Assembly (NCBI GenBank): GCA_019421365.1 | Contig: JAHZFJ010000001.1 | Coordinates: 109,944 to 173,943 of the forward strand | Length of the DNA stretch: 64,000 nt | Source: Lachnospiraceae bacterium | GTDB taxonomy: Bacteria > Bacillota > Clostridia > Lachnospirales > Lachnospiraceae | Reading direction: 5' to 3' | Part shown: positions 50,417 through 60,481 of the stretch, in pieces | Numbering within the stretch: the first letter of the stretch is position 1 | Layout of the letters: the number at the start of each line of letters is the position of its first letter | Position numbers and translations under genes: made by a program | The notes under the pieces: model-generated | Told to the model about the DNA's origin: nothing | Databases searched by the model: none | Seen by the model: the letters and a program-made list of their open reading frames with translations, nothing else

Positions 50417-51776
50417 AGAAATGAATCTGAGAGAACTAGCACTTACTATCCTGATGGAAGTTTCGCAGAATGGTGAATTTAGTAATAAAGTGCTTAACCA
50501 GACTTTATCAAAATATCAATATCTATCAAAACAAGATCGAGCGTTTCTATCAAGATTAACAGAAGGTACAATCGAGAGAATGATCGAGATGGATTATATT
50601 ATTAATCAATTCTCAAGTGTTAAAGTTAATAAGTTAAAACCAGTAATTCGTAATATATTACGCTTAGGTGTTTATCAAATCAAATATATGGATCAAGTAC
50701 CGGTAAGTGCTGCGTGTAACGAATCAGTTAAATTGGCGACAAAGAAAGGGTTTCATAATCTTAAGGGATTTGTGAATGGTGTCCTTAGAACAATCAGTAG
50801 AGAAGTTGATAACATTGAATATCCAAGCAAAATAGCACAGCCAATTACCTATCTCAGTGTTGTGTATTCAATGCCAGAATGGATTATCCGTAATTGGCTA
50901 GAAGAATTTTCTTTCGAAACGATTGAAAAGATGCTGAAATTCTCATTATCAGAACGAGAGACAACGATTCGTTGTAATACGAATAAAACTACAGTAGATG
51001 AATTAAGAAAAGGTTTTATGAACCAAGGAGTACTTGTTGGTGATGGTGCCTATGTGGAAGAAGCATTACGTATTTCTGAATATGATTCGATTCAAAGGTT
51101 ATATGGTTTTGCGGATGGTTTATTCCAAGTGCAAGATGAAAGTTCTATGATGGTAGCACATGCAGCCGGAATTAAGAAGGACGACTTTGTTATTGACGTG
51201 TGCGCAGCACCGGGAGGAAAGAGTCTTCATGTTGCTCAATTATTAGAAGGAACAGGCAAAATTATCGCTTGCGATTTAACTGAGTACAAAGTAGATTTAA
51301 TTAAGCAAAATGTGGAACGTTTAGGATTTACTAATGTTGAACCTAAAGTTCAAGATGCATTAGAATTAGACAGTACATTAATTGATAAAGCAGATGTTGT
51401 AATTGCTGACTTGCCTTGTTCTGGACTCGGGGTAATTGGCAAGAAGAATGATATCAAATACAATATCACCCCTGAAAAACAAAAGGATCTTGCTCAGCTA
51501 CAAAAGGATATTTTACATGTTGTACAGCAGTATGTGAAAGAGGGTGGTACTTTAGTATACAGCACTTGTACGGTAAACAAGGAAGAGAATCTTAATAACG
51601 TCGAGTGGTTTATTAAGAATTACGATTTTGAGTTACAATCACTTAGAAACTACTTACCTGAGAGACTTGTCAAACGAGAGGGAAATGACAGTACAATTGA
51701 CAAAGGATATATAAATTTCATACCAGGTATCTATAATACAGACGGATTTTTCGTAGCAAGATTAGTTAAAAAATAA
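50409..51776 (+). CDS. rsmB: 16S rRNA (cytosine-967 C5) methyltransferase
   Basis: A 455-residue RsmB: NusB-like N-terminal RNA-binding domain (LRELALTILMEVSQ, FLSRLTEGTIERM), then a methyltransferase domain with VCAAPGGKS, IACDLTEYKV, the catalytic Cys in DLPCSGLGVIGKK and STCTVNKEEN. GTG at 50409 follows GGAGG and overlaps the yugP-like stop; ATG at 50421 is possible too. Confidence 0.92.
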   Translation: MTKEMNLRELALTILMEVSQNGEFSNKVLNQTLSKYQYLSKQDRAFLSRLTEGTIERMIEMDYIINQFSSVKVNKLKPVIRNILRLGVYQIKYMDQVPVSAACNESVKLATKKGFHNLKGFVNGVLRTISREVDNIEYPSKIAQPITYLSVVYSMPEWIIRNWLEEFSFETIEKMLKFSLSERETTIRCNTNKTTVDELRKGFMNQGVLVGDGAYVEEALRISEYDSIQRLYGFADGLFQVQDESSMMVAHAAGIKKDDFVIDVCAAPGGKSLHVAQLLEGTGKIIACDLTEYKVDLIKQNVERLGFTNVEPKVQDALELDSTLIDKADVVIADLPCSGLGVIGKKNDIKYNITPEKQKDLAQLQKDILHVVQQYVKEGGTLVYSTCTVNKEENLNNVEWFIKNYDFELQSLRNYLPERLVKREGNDSTIDKGYINFIPGIYNTDGFFVARLVKK

Positions 51777-51847
51777 AGCCAACAATGATGAGATTGGTTA
51801 AAGTCGATATAATTCGATATGAATGAATTAGGAGGTGATAACATATT

Positions 51848-52891
51848 ATGGATAAGCGTGATTTAAAATCCATGAACTTAGAACAGGTTAAAGCAGTAAT
51901 GGAGGAACTTGGTGAGAAAGCGTTTCGTGCAAAACAGATATATGATTGGATGCATACGAAGTTAGTTGATAGCTTTGAGGAGATGACGAATCTTTCTAAG
52001 GCTTTAAGAGATAAATTATCGGAGAATTTTGAATTAACATCATTAAATGTAGTAGATAAAAGGGAGTCAGCGAAAGATGGAACTTGTAAGTTCCTTTTTG
52101 AACTTTCAGATAATCGAGTAATCGAGAGTGTGTTGATGAAATACAAGCACGGGAATTCGGTATGTATTTCTTCACAAGTGGGTTGCAGAATGGGATGCCG
52201 TTTTTGTGCATCTACACTTGGTGGGCTTGAGAGAAACTTAACTCCTGCAGAAATGCTAGATCAAATATATAAAATTCAGAAGATGTCTGGTGAACGTGTT
52301 TCAAATGTAGTACTTATGGGTACAGGAGAACCTCTTGATAACTATGATAATGTTTTACAGTTCATACAATTATTAACAGATGAGAATGGGTTGAATATTA
52401 GTCAAAGAAACATAACGGTTTCAACTTGCGGTCTTGTAAATCGTATTAAGGATCTTGCGGAAGAAGAATTACAGATAACTTTAGCAATTTCTTTGCATGC
52501 TCCAAATGATAGGGTTCGTAAAGAAATTATGCCGATTGCTAATAGATATTCAATCAAAGAAATTATTGATGCAGTTACATTCTATTACAATAAAACAGGT
52601 AGACGTATCTCCTTTGAATACAGTTTAGTAGAAGGTGTTAATGATAGTGAAGATAATGCTAAAGAATTGATTCACGTAGTGAGGGGACTAAATTGTCATG
52701 TTAACTTGATTCCTGTAAACCCAATTAAAGAAAGGGATTTCAAACAAACGCAGATGCAGTTTGTTCAAAATTTCAAAAATATACTTGAAAAAAATAGAAT
52801 TAATGTTACTATTAGAAGAGAAATGGGCTCGGATATTGACGCAGCCTGTGGACAGCTCAGAAAAAGTTACATGGATGAGCATACTACTTAA
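51848..52891 (+). CDS. rlmN: 23S rRNA (adenine-2503 C2) methyltransferase
   Basis: A 347-residue radical-SAM enzyme that methylates A2503 of 23S rRNA and certain tRNAs. The cluster motif is CRMGCRFC (Cx3Cx2C); GTGEPLDNYDNV and HAPNDRVRKEIMPIANRY are family marks; the catalytic cysteines correspond to one near the N-terminal DGTCKF and one in DIDAACGQLR. Start follows AGGAGGTG by 11 bases. Cfr-type resistance enzymes are shorter in the tail; RlmN is the better call. Confidence 0.93.
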   Translation: MDKRDLKSMNLEQVKAVMEELGEKAFRAKQIYDWMHTKLVDSFEEMTNLSKALRDKLSENFELTSLNVVDKRESAKDGTCKFLFELSDNRVIESVLMKYKHGNSVCISSQVGCRMGCRFCASTLGGLERNLTPAEMLDQIYKIQKMSGERVSNVVLMGTGEPLDNYDNVLQFIQLLTDENGLNISQRNITVSTCGLVNRIKDLAEEELQITLAISLHAPNDRVRKEIMPIANRYSIKEIIDAVTFYYNKTGRRISFEYSLVEGVNDSEDNAKELIHVVRGLNCHVNLIPVNPIKERDFKQTQMQFVQNFKNILEKNRINVTIRREMGSDIDAACGQLRKSYMDEHTT

Positions 52892-52906
52892 TAAGGAGGT
52901 AACGCC

Positions 52907-53629
52907 ATGGAATCATTTTCTATTACAGATATCGGTGTAAAACGTAAGATGAATCAGGACTTTGTTTATTGCGAACAAAATCAAGTTGGCAGCCTTCCCA
53001 ATTTATTTATAGTTGCTGATGGCATGGGAGGACATAAGGCGGGAGATTTTGCATCTAGATTCAGTGTAGAGAAAGTCGTTGAATATATACAAAGTAGTAA
53101 GTTGACATCACCAATTCGCCTTTTTGAAGAAGCTATTAAGAATGCGAATACACTACTACTAAATGAAGCAAAAGAAAATCCGGACTTGGAAGGCATGGGA
53201 ACAACATTGGTTGTTGCAACAATCATTGATGATATTTTGTATGTTGGGAATATTGGTGATTCTCGTTTGTATTTAATACATGATGATATTAAGCAAATCA
53301 CTAGAGATCATTCTCTTGTAGAAGAGATGGTTGAGAATGGTGAACTTAACAAAAGTGAAGCGAGATTTCATCCTAATAAGAACATTATCACTAGAGCGAT
53401 AGGTGCTAGTGGTGATGCAATACCTGATTTCTTCGAAATTTCCTTGAAGGAAGAGGATATAATACTTATGTGTTCTGACGGATTATCAAATATGATTGAT
53501 GATACTGAGGTTTTTGAGATTGTAACATCAAGAAAAGATGAAATTAAGAATGCAGTCAGAGCTTTAATTGAGAAAGCAAATGAGTATGGTGGCAAAGATA
53601 ATATTACAGTAATCGTTGTGAAGCCGTAA
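52907..53629 (+). CDS. stp: PP2C-type serine/threonine phosphatase (Stp/PrpC)
   Basis: A 240-residue metal-dependent phosphatase. Metal-site Asp residues are in TDIGVKRKMNQD, VADGMGGHKAGDFAS, GNIGDSRLYL, MCSDGLSNMI and GGKDNITVI. It reverses phosphorylation by the adjacent PrkC kinase. AAGGAGG precedes the start; the gap to rlmN is 15 bases. Confidence 0.94.
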   Translation: MESFSITDIGVKRKMNQDFVYCEQNQVGSLPNLFIVADGMGGHKAGDFASRFSVEKVVEYIQSSKLTSPIRLFEEAIKNANTLLLNEAKENPDLEGMGTTLVVATIIDDILYVGNIGDSRLYLIHDDIKQITRDHSLVEEMVENGELNKSEARFHPNKNIITRAIGASGDAIPDFFEISLKEEDIILMCSDGLSNMIDDTEVFEIVTSRKDEIKNAVRALIEKANEYGGKDNITVIVVKP

Positions 53630-53657
53630 TTGTAAACCATAATAGAGAGGTGAGAAA

Positions 53658-55787
53658 ATGATTAAACCAGGAATATTTATTAGCGACAGATATGAAATAA
53701 TTGAAAAAGTCGGTACTGGAGGAATGGCTGATGTTTATAAAGCGAAATGCCATCGCTTAAACCGTAATGTCGCAATAAAAGTATTAAAGCCTGAATACAG
53801 TGATGATCAAACATTTGTTTCAAAATTTAGAGGCGAAGCACAGTCTGCTGCTGGACTATCCCATCCTAATATTGTAAATGTGTATGATGTAGGTGATGAT
53901 GGAAATCTACATTATATTGTAATGGAATTGGTTGAAGGTATTACACTAAAGAGCTTTATTGAAAGAAAAGGAAAACTTGAGATAAAAGAAGCTGTTGGAA
54001 TTGCAATTCAAATTGCACAAGGTATGGAAGCAGCTCATGCAAATCATATTATTCACAGAGACATAAAGCCTCAGAACATAATCATATCGCGAGAAGGAAA
54101 AGTTAAAGTAACTGATTTTGGTATTGCTAAAGCCACTTCGTCGAATACGATTACTTCTAATGCAATGGGATCGGTACATTATATATCACCAGAGCAGGCT
54201 AGAGGCGGTTATAGTGATGAAAAGAGTGATATCTATTCTTTAGGTGTTACATTATATGAGATGCTAATTGGTAAAGTTCCGTTCGAAGGTGATAATGCAG
54301 TATCCGTAGCATTACTTCATATTCAGGGAGAAACTACTCCTTTAAGGCAGCTTGATCCGACAATTCCACCAAGCTTAGATAAAATCGTACAAAAATGTAT
54401 GCAAAAGAAGCCGGAACGTCGTTATCTAAGTGCTTCAGAATTAATTCAGGACTTAAAACGTTCCTTAGCAAATCCAAATGGAGAGTTTGTTAAGATGGCA
54501 CCACTTGGTGTTACAGATTCTCCAACAATTAATCTTACACCAGAACAAGTAAGTGAAATTAGAGAAGCTTCTGGCTACCCTAATGATGGTACTCAGGATC
54601 GTAATAATCCTAGCGATTATGATGAGATGGATGACAATAATCAACTGTATGAATCGGAAGATGAGGATTTTGATGACGAAAAAGATGTTGATCCAAAGTT
54701 AGAAAAATTCATCATAGCAGGTTCTGTAACAGTTGCAATCGTACTTGGTATTGTAATCATTGCCTTAGTAGGTAAAGGGTTTGGATTATTTAAGTTTGGT
54801 TCAGGAAGCAATGGAAATAATAATAATCAAATTGAAGAAACACTTCCAGATGATGAAACTACTGATGATACAGAACAAACAGAAGATGTAGCCAACAAAA
54901 CAACTGTTCCTGATGTTAAAGGTAAATCTTTAGAAGAGGCAATTGATTTATTAAAAGCTGCGGATTTAAGTTCTAGAAATGATTATAAGCCATCTGATGT
55001 AGTGCCAGAAAACTATATTATTGATCAGAGTATTGTAGCTGGTGATGAAGTTGATAAAAACACAGAAATTGTACTTACAATAAGTACGGGTGTTGAAACA
55101 AATTCATTACGTGATGTAACAGGATTGACCGTTGACCAAGCAGATACGGTCCTTAAGAGTGATCAAGAGCTTAAAATAATACATGAGTATGAATATAATG
55201 ATACTGTAGAAGAGAATCTTGTTATTCGTACTTCACCAGCAGCTGGTACTGCAGTAAAAAAAGGCGATACAATAACTGTTTATATAAGTAAAGGTAAAGA
55301 AACAAAATACGTGAAGGTACCTGATTTACGTAATTATACGCAAGCGCAAGCGGAAGATATTCTGAAATCGAAAGGTCTTGAAAAAGGTAAAGTTAGTACT
55401 GCAAACTCAGACAACTATGCACAAGGTGTTGTTATGGATCAATCATACTCTCCTGATACAGAAGTAGAAGAAGGTACTAAGATTGACTTTACAGTAAGTA
55501 TAGGACCAAAAGTAGAAGAAGTGACCTATATTTATACTACTTCAGTAACGATGAATACTAGCCCATTTGCAGACGAGATGGAAAATGGAGAAATCTCTAT
55601 TGATATTTATTATGATAATTCAGATGAATTTGAAATGGATGCATACAAGCAAACTTTATCATCAGCTGATTTCCCTAAAACAGTGACTCTTCAAGGTAAA
55701 AAAGAGGGCGGTGCGACCGTAATATATTATCTTGATGGAGAAGAATTTGGTCGAGATAATGTAACATTCAAGAAGGTAGCTAAATAA
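53658..55787 (+). CDS. prkC: PASTA-domain serine/threonine protein kinase (PrkC)
   Basis: A 709-residue membrane kinase. The kinase domain (residues 10-270) has GTGGMADVYKA, VAIKVLK, HRDIKPQN and DFGIAKA; an acidic juxtamembrane linker follows, then one helix (about 352-375) and three PASTA repeats (starting near 417, 487 and 555; e.g. TTVPDVKGKSLEEAIDLL, KVPDLRNYTQAQAEDIL). PASTA repeats bind muropeptides outside the cell, linking wall status to growth or dormancy. A fourth C-terminal region of about 90 residues is not PASTA. Confidence 0.94.
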   Translation: MIKPGIFISDRYEIIEKVGTGGMADVYKAKCHRLNRNVAIKVLKPEYSDDQTFVSKFRGEAQSAAGLSHPNIVNVYDVGDDGNLHYIVMELVEGITLKSFIERKGKLEIKEAVGIAIQIAQGMEAAHANHIIHRDIKPQNIIISREGKVKVTDFGIAKATSSNTITSNAMGSVHYISPEQARGGYSDEKSDIYSLGVTLYEMLIGKVPFEGDNAVSVALLHIQGETTPLRQLDPTIPPSLDKIVQKCMQKKPERRYLSASELIQDLKRSLANPNGEFVKMAPLGVTDSPTINLTPEQVSEIREASGYPNDGTQDRNNPSDYDEMDDNNQLYESEDEDFDDEKDVDPKLEKFIIAGSVTVAIVLGIVIIALVGKGFGLFKFGSGSNGNNNNQIEETLPDDETTDDTEQTEDVANKTTVPDVKGKSLEEAIDLLKAADLSSRNDYKPSDVVPENYIIDQSIVAGDEVDKNTEIVLTISTGVETNSLRDVTGLTVDQADTVLKSDQELKIIHEYEYNDTVEENLVIRTSPAAGTAVKKGDTITVYISKGKETKYVKVPDLRNYTQAQAEDILKSKGLEKGKVSTANSDNYAQGVVMDQSYSPDTEVEEGTKIDFTVSIGPKVEEVTYIYTTSVTMNTSPFADEMENGEISIDIYYDNSDEFEMDAYKQTLSSADFPKTVTLQGKKEGGATVIYYLDGEEFGRDNVTFKKVAK

Positions 55788-56665
55788 TGCAGGGAAAGAT
55801 TATAAAAGGTATAGCAGGTTTTTATTACATTCATGTATCCCAGAATGGGGTATATGAATGTAAAGCGAAAGGAATCTTTCGCAATCAAAAGATTAAACCA
55901 CTAGTTGGTGACAATGTAGACATTGAAGTATTAGATGAAGAAAAGAAGCTAGGCAATATCACCTCGATATTGCCTAGACAAAATGAGTTGATAAGGCCAG
56001 CTGTTGCGAATGTTGACCAAGCACTTGTGATTTTTGCAGCTGCTGATCCGAATCCTAATTTGAATTTATTAGATCGTTTTTTGATTATGATGAGCAAACA
56101 AGATGTAGAAACTTATGTTTGTTTTAATAAACAAGATATTGTTACTGCAAAAGAGCAAGAATTATTAGAAGAGACATATCGTCTCGGTGGGTATCATGTG
56201 ATCTTTACCAGTGCCTTACAAGGCGAAGGTTTACAACAAATAAAAGACATTATCAAAGGTAAAACAACTGTTTTAGCAGGACCTTCTGGTGTTGGTAAAT
56301 CCTCTATTATAAATTCTCTCATTCCTACAGCGCAGATGGAAGTAGGGAGTATAAGTGAGAAGATTAAGAGAGGTAAACATACTACAAGACATTCGGAACT
56401 ATTTGCGGTTGATGATGATTCTTTTATATTTGATACACCTGGCTTTAGTTCTTTATATATTGATAATTTTGAAAAGGAAGAATTGAAATCATATTTTCCT
56501 GAGTTCCTTCCGTATGAAGAGTATTGTAGATTCCAAGGGTGCGCACATATTAATGAGCCACAGTGTGGTGTGAAACAAGCTTTAGAAGAAGGTAAAATAA
56601 GCAAAAACAGATATGAAAACTATCTATTATTATACAATGAATTAAAAGATAAGAAGAAATACTAG
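55787..56665 (+). CDS. rsgA: Ribosome small-subunit-dependent GTPase A
   Basis: A 292-residue circularly permuted GTPase in 30S maturation: OB-fold start, then FNKQD (G4) before GPSGVGKSS (G1), HTTRHSE (G2-like), DTPGFSS (G3), and a zinc finger CRFQGCAHINEPQC. It overlaps the prkC stop by one base (TAATG), so translation is coupled. Confidence 0.95.
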   Translation: MQGKIIKGIAGFYYIHVSQNGVYECKAKGIFRNQKIKPLVGDNVDIEVLDEEKKLGNITSILPRQNELIRPAVANVDQALVIFAAADPNPNLNLLDRFLIMMSKQDVETYVCFNKQDIVTAKEQELLEETYRLGGYHVIFTSALQGEGLQQIKDIIKGKTTVLAGPSGVGKSSIINSLIPTAQMEVGSISEKIKRGKHTTRHSELFAVDDDSFIFDTPGFSSLYIDNFEKEELKSYFPEFLPYEEYCRFQGCAHINEPQCGVKQALEEGKISKNRYENYLLLYNELKDKKKY

Positions 56666-56668
56666 AAG

Positions 56669-56752
56669 CTAGTGTAAAAAGATTTTTCACATGCAATTTT
56701 GTGCCACGGGCAAAAGGTTGCAGGCTTTGAGAAAGGCATGGTTATATTTATG
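56669..56752 (+). repeat. RBS-bearing intergenic repeat, copy B
   Basis: Counterpart of 3739-3825: AGTGTAAAAAG, TTTTTCACATGCAA, TTTTGTGCC, CGGGCAAAAGG, TTGCAGGC, GAGAAAGGCATGGTTAT and start codon. In both copies the AAAGG core lies 13 bases before the probable start. The intervening bases TTTCACAT, CGG and GGCT-TG align without large gaps. Confidence 0.65.
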
Positions 56753-57400
56753 AACAAATTATCACCGTCAATTCTTGCGGCAGATTTTTCAGAATTAGGC
56801 GAAGAAGTAAAAAAAATTGATTTTGCGGGAGCTGAATATATTCATATCGATGTCATGGATGGAATGTTTGTACCAAGTATCTCTTTTGGCATACCAGTTA
56901 TTAAGTCACTACGGAATAAGACAAATCGTGTTTTTGATGTGCATTTAATGATCGAAGACCCAGTTAGGTATATACAAGCTTTTGCAGCTGCTGGAGCGGA
57001 CATTATTACTGTTCATTATGAAGCATGTAAACATCTCCATAGTACGATTCAAAAAATTAAAGAATGTGGAAAGAAAGCTTGTGTAGCTTTAAATCCAGCA
57101 ACACCTATTGAAGTTCTTGAATATGTTCTGGATGAACTTGACATGGTATTAATTATGAGTGTTAATCCTGGATTTGGTGGACAGAAGTTTATACCGTTTT
57201 CTCTTGATAAGATAAAAAAACTTCGTCAATTAATTGTTGATAGAGGATTGGATATTGATATAGAAGTTGATGGTGGAGTAAATCTTGATAATGTTGAAGA
57301 CATTGTTAAGGCAGGTGCTAATGTTATTGTTGCTGGTACGGCAGTTTTCTCTGGTGATAAAGAGAAAAATGTAAAACTGTTTTATGATAAGATGAAATAG
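56750..57400 (+). CDS. rpe: Ribulose-phosphate 3-epimerase
   Basis: A 216-residue TIM barrel of the pentose phosphate pathway: SPSILAADFSELGEEV, HIDVMDGMFVPSISFG, DVHLMIEDP, MSVNPGFGGQKF and EVDGGVN. Start taken at 56750 (MNKLSPSIL), the usual family start; ATG at 56738 is in frame but only one to two bases after AAAGG. Its leader is repeat copy B. Confidence 0.93.
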   Translation: MNKLSPSILAADFSELGEEVKKIDFAGAEYIHIDVMDGMFVPSISFGIPVIKSLRNKTNRVFDVHLMIEDPVRYIQAFAAAGADIITVHYEACKHLHSTIQKIKECGKKACVALNPATPIEVLEYVLDELDMVLIMSVNPGFGGQKFIPFSLDKIKKLRQLIVDRGLDIDIEVDGGVNLDNVEDIVKAGANVIVAGTAVFSGDKEKNVKLFYDKMK

Positions 57401-57421
57401 AGTGGTAAAGTAGGTGTAAGG

Positions 57422-58084
57422 ATGAAAACATTAATCATTACCGGAGGATTCATTGAGGCTGATTTTGCTAGATCTTATCTTAAAGATGAAAGTTTTGATA
57501 TGGTAATTGCGGCTGATAGGGGAGTGGAGACAGCGAGGTTATTGAATGTTCCGATTGATTATATCCTTGGTGATTTTGATTCTTTAGAACCGTCAGTACT
57601 AGAAGAAGTAAAAAGTCAATTAGCAAATGATGAATCTGGTTTGGTATTAAAAGAATTTCCACCAGAGAAAGATTATACAGACACACATCTGGCTATCGTT
57701 ACAGCGATTGAATCAGGGGCAACTTCAGTAACTATATTAGGAGCAACTGGGACAAGACTAGATCATGTGATGGCGAATGTAAATCTATTATCGATATTTT
57801 TGCATCATCATATAGAAGCAAAAATTATTGATTCTCATAATCAAATATATGTTATTGATGGTGATACGCATCTATATAGTGAGAAGATACATGGCAAATA
57901 TGTGTCTCTTATTCCTTATACGGACTGCGTAACTGGTGTTACATTAATTGGTTTTAAATATCCATTAAGTAATGCTACTTTGACAAAGGGAAATAGTCTT
58001 GGTATAAGTAATGAACTTCTTGAAGAAGATGGGATTATCAAACTTGACAAAGGAATCCTTATTGTAATCGAATCAAGAGATTAA
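57422..58084 (+). CDS. thiN: Thiamine pyrophosphokinase
   Basis: A 220-residue enzyme that makes thiamine diphosphate from thiamine and ATP. Marks are AADRGVETARLLNV, LGDFDSL, EKDYTDTHLA and ILGATGTRLDHVMAN. It commonly follows rsgA-rpe in Firmicutes. No TPP riboswitch precedes it. Confidence 0.93.
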   Translation: MKTLIITGGFIEADFARSYLKDESFDMVIAADRGVETARLLNVPIDYILGDFDSLEPSVLEEVKSQLANDESGLVLKEFPPEKDYTDTHLAIVTAIESGATSVTILGATGTRLDHVMANVNLLSIFLHHHIEAKIIDSHNQIYVIDGDTHLYSEKIHGKYVSLIPYTDCVTGVTLIGFKYPLSNATLTKGNSLGISNELLEEDGIIKLDKGILIVIESRD

Positions 58085-58130
58085 GTTAATATGAATAGAA
58101 AAAGATTAAGTGATAGAAAAGGAGACACAA

Positions 58131-59228
58131 ATGAAATTAGGAATTGTAGGTTTACCAAACGTAGGAAAGAGTACATTGTTTAACTCATTAACAAAAGCGG
58201 GGGCGGAATCAGCAAATTACCCATTCTGTACAATTGATCCAAACGTAGGTATTGTACCAGTACCAGATGAGAGATTGAATGTTCTTTCTAAGATGTATAA
58301 TTCTAAAAGTATTCTCCCAGCAGTTGTTGAATTTGTTGATATTGCAGGGCTTGTAAAAGGAGCTTCAAAAGGAGAAGGTTTGGGAAACCAATTCTTATCT
58401 AACATTCGAGAAGTTGATGCAATTGTACATGTTGTTCGTTGTTTTGAAGATAGTAATGTAATTCACGTAGATGGAAGTGTTGATCCTATACGTGATATCG
58501 AGACGATTAATCTTGAATTAATCTTTTCGGATATCGAGGTACTTGAAAGAAGATTTTCAAGAGCTTCAAAAGGCGCTAAGAATGACAAAACTCTTGCTAA
58601 AGAAGTAGAATTAATCAAACGATTAAAAGAATTTTTAGAAGAAGGAAAGCTTGCAAAAGGTTTTGAATCAGATGATGAAGAAGAAATCGAATTAATTAAG
58701 TCTTATAACTTATTAACATATAAACCTGTAATCTATGCTGCTAATGTTAATGAAGATGATTTAGCTACGGATGGCGTAGATAATACAATGGTTGCTAAGG
58801 TTAGAGAATTTGCTAAGAATGAAAATTCTGAAGTTTTCGTTATCTGTGCACAAATTGAACAAGAAATTGCTGAACTTGATGAAGATGAAAAGAAAGAATT
58901 TTTAGAAGATTTAGGATTAAAAGAGTCAGGACTTGAGAAATTAATTCACGCAAGTTATGCAATTTTAGGTTTAATTAGTTATCTTACAGCTGGTGAACAA
59001 GAGACAAGAGCTTGGACTATTACGAGAGGAACAAAAGCTCCAGGGGCTGCTGGTAAAATTCATACAGACTTCGAAAGAGGATTCATTCGTGCAGAAATCG
59101 TTAGCTATGATAACCTTGTAGCTTGTGGTAGTTATAATGCTGCTAAAGAAAAAGGTCTTGTTCGTTCAGAAGGTAAAGAATATGTTGTACAAGACGGAGA
59201 TGTAGTATTATTCCGTTTCAACGTTTAG
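58131..59228 (+). CDS. ychF: Redox-regulated ATPase YchF (Obg family)
   Basis: A 365-residue translational P-loop ATPase: GLPNVGKSTLFN (G1), VDIAGLVKGASKGEGLGNQFL (G3), NVNEDD at the G4 position that accounts for ATP rather than GTP preference, and the TGS-like C-terminal domain. ATG at 58131 follows AAAAGGAG; the frame begins at 58110 without RBS. Confidence 0.94.
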   Translation: MKLGIVGLPNVGKSTLFNSLTKAGAESANYPFCTIDPNVGIVPVPDERLNVLSKMYNSKSILPAVVEFVDIAGLVKGASKGEGLGNQFLSNIREVDAIVHVVRCFEDSNVIHVDGSVDPIRDIETINLELIFSDIEVLERRFSRASKGAKNDKTLAKEVELIKRLKEFLEEGKLAKGFESDDEEEIELIKSYNLLTYKPVIYAANVNEDDLATDGVDNTMVAKVREFAKNENSEVFVICAQIEQEIAELDEDEKKEFLEDLGLKESGLEKLIHASYAILGLISYLTAGEQETRAWTITRGTKAPGAAGKIHTDFERGFIRAEIVSYDNLVACGSYNAAKEKGLVRSEGKEYVVQDGDVVLFRFNV

Positions 59229-59243
59229 GAAGGATATGGTAGA

Positions 59244-60122
59244 ATGCTATTAGGTGCAAGTATACGATTTCCAAATCTAGGTATAGAAATAGAGAACTTA
59301 GGAATGGGAATTAATTTTTTTGGTATTCCGATTGCATATTATGGCATAATAATTGCGATAGGAATGCTAGTAGGCTACTTGTTAGTAGAGTGGCAAGCAA
59401 AGAGAACAGGCCAGAATAAAGAACTGTATCTTGATTTTGCATTATATGCAATTATTATCTCGGTTATTGGAGCACGAATTTATTATGTGATATTTGCTTT
59501 TGATGAATTCAAAGATAATCTTTGGAGTGTGTTCAACTTACGTGGTGGCGGATTAGCTATTTACGGTGGAATTATAGCTGGTGTTCTTACAGCGGTTGTA
59601 TTCTCTAAAGTGAAGAAAGTATCTTTACCATTACTTCTTGATACTAGTTGTGCTGGGTTGTTAATTGGACAGATTATTGGTAGATGGGGAAATTTCTTTA
59701 ACCGAGAAGCTTTCGGTGGCTTTAGTGATGGACTTTTAGCTATGCAAATCAAGAAGTCAGAAGTAGCAGCATCTAATATAAGCGCAGATCTTATGAATCA
59801 TCTTGTTGTTGTTGATGGGGTTGAATATATTCAAGTTCATCCAACATTCTTGTATGAATCACTTTGGAATCTAGCTTTATTGATTATTATATTATTATAT
59901 ACGAACCGTAAGAAGTTTAATGGAGAATTGACATTGATTTATGCACTGGGCTACGGAATTGGACGTGCGTGGATTGAATCTTTACGTACAGATCAACTTC
60001 TGTTATGGGGAACTAATATCCCTGTTTCAGAGCTGTTATCAATTCTGTTAGCGGTAGTTGCAGCAAGCTTATTGATATACAAACATGTTACACTATATAG
60101 ACAGAAGAAAAAAGAAGTTTAA
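59244..60122 (+). CDS. lgt: Prolipoprotein diacylglyceryl transferase
   Basis: A 292-residue inner-membrane enzyme that attaches diacylglycerol to the lipobox Cys. Seen: GIPIAYYGIIIAIGM, RGGGLAIYGGIIAG and the signature GRWGNFFNREAFGG; about seven helices. It precedes a strong terminator. Confidence 0.94.
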   Translation: MLLGASIRFPNLGIEIENLGMGINFFGIPIAYYGIIIAIGMLVGYLLVEWQAKRTGQNKELYLDFALYAIIISVIGARIYYVIFAFDEFKDNLWSVFNLRGGGLAIYGGIIAGVLTAVVFSKVKKVSLPLLLDTSCAGLLIGQIIGRWGNFFNREAFGGFSDGLLAMQIKKSEVAASNISADLMNHLVVVDGVEYIQVHPTFLYESLWNLALLIIILLYTNRKKFNGELTLIYALGYGIGRAWIESLRTDQLLLWGTNIPVSELLSILLAVVAASLLIYKHVTLYRQKKKEV

Positions 60123-60133
60123 TCGATAATAAA

Positions 60134-60287
60134 AGTCCTAGAGTATTAATTATAGAAAAATAGGACTAAAGACTAGTTGCATTTATAAATCAATATGTTG
60201 TACCATTGTAAAAAAATTAACAAATACGCACTAAATGTAGTGCGAATAAAAGGCGACAAATTATGATACCATAATTTGTCGCCTTTT
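60134..60287 (+). terminator. Hairpin-rich end of lgt transcript with intrinsic terminator
   Basis: AGTCCTA (60134) pairs with TAGGACT (60161), GCACTA with TAGTGC (60228), and then the main terminator AAAGGCGACAAATTATG/ATAATTTGTCGCCTTT is followed by T (60248-60287). Confidence 0.9.
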
Positions 60288-60340
60288 TGTTTACGGAAGG
60301 ACTTGATAAAATTCCAAGAATGTTATAAAATTACACCATA

Positions 60341-60408
60341 AGTGGTGCAAAGTGGTGTAAAGTGGTACGAAGTGGTGAGAAAGTGGTGAAATAATTCATC
60401 TAGTGGTA
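60341..60408 (+). promoter_or_regulatory. MraZ-binding repeat cluster
   Basis: Five AGTGGT boxes lie at 60341, 60351, 60361, 60371 and 60382, spaced 10 or 11 bases, with another TAGTGGTA at 60401. MraZ proteins bind such tandem GTGG-type repeats upstream of their own gene, so this is the expected autoregulatory site of the division cluster. Confidence 0.85.
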
Positions 60409-60481
60409 TACAAATTGAAATTACCAAATGTACAGAATTCAATTTGGAGTAATCGACTTAGCACGAAAGCAGGTGTGTCAT

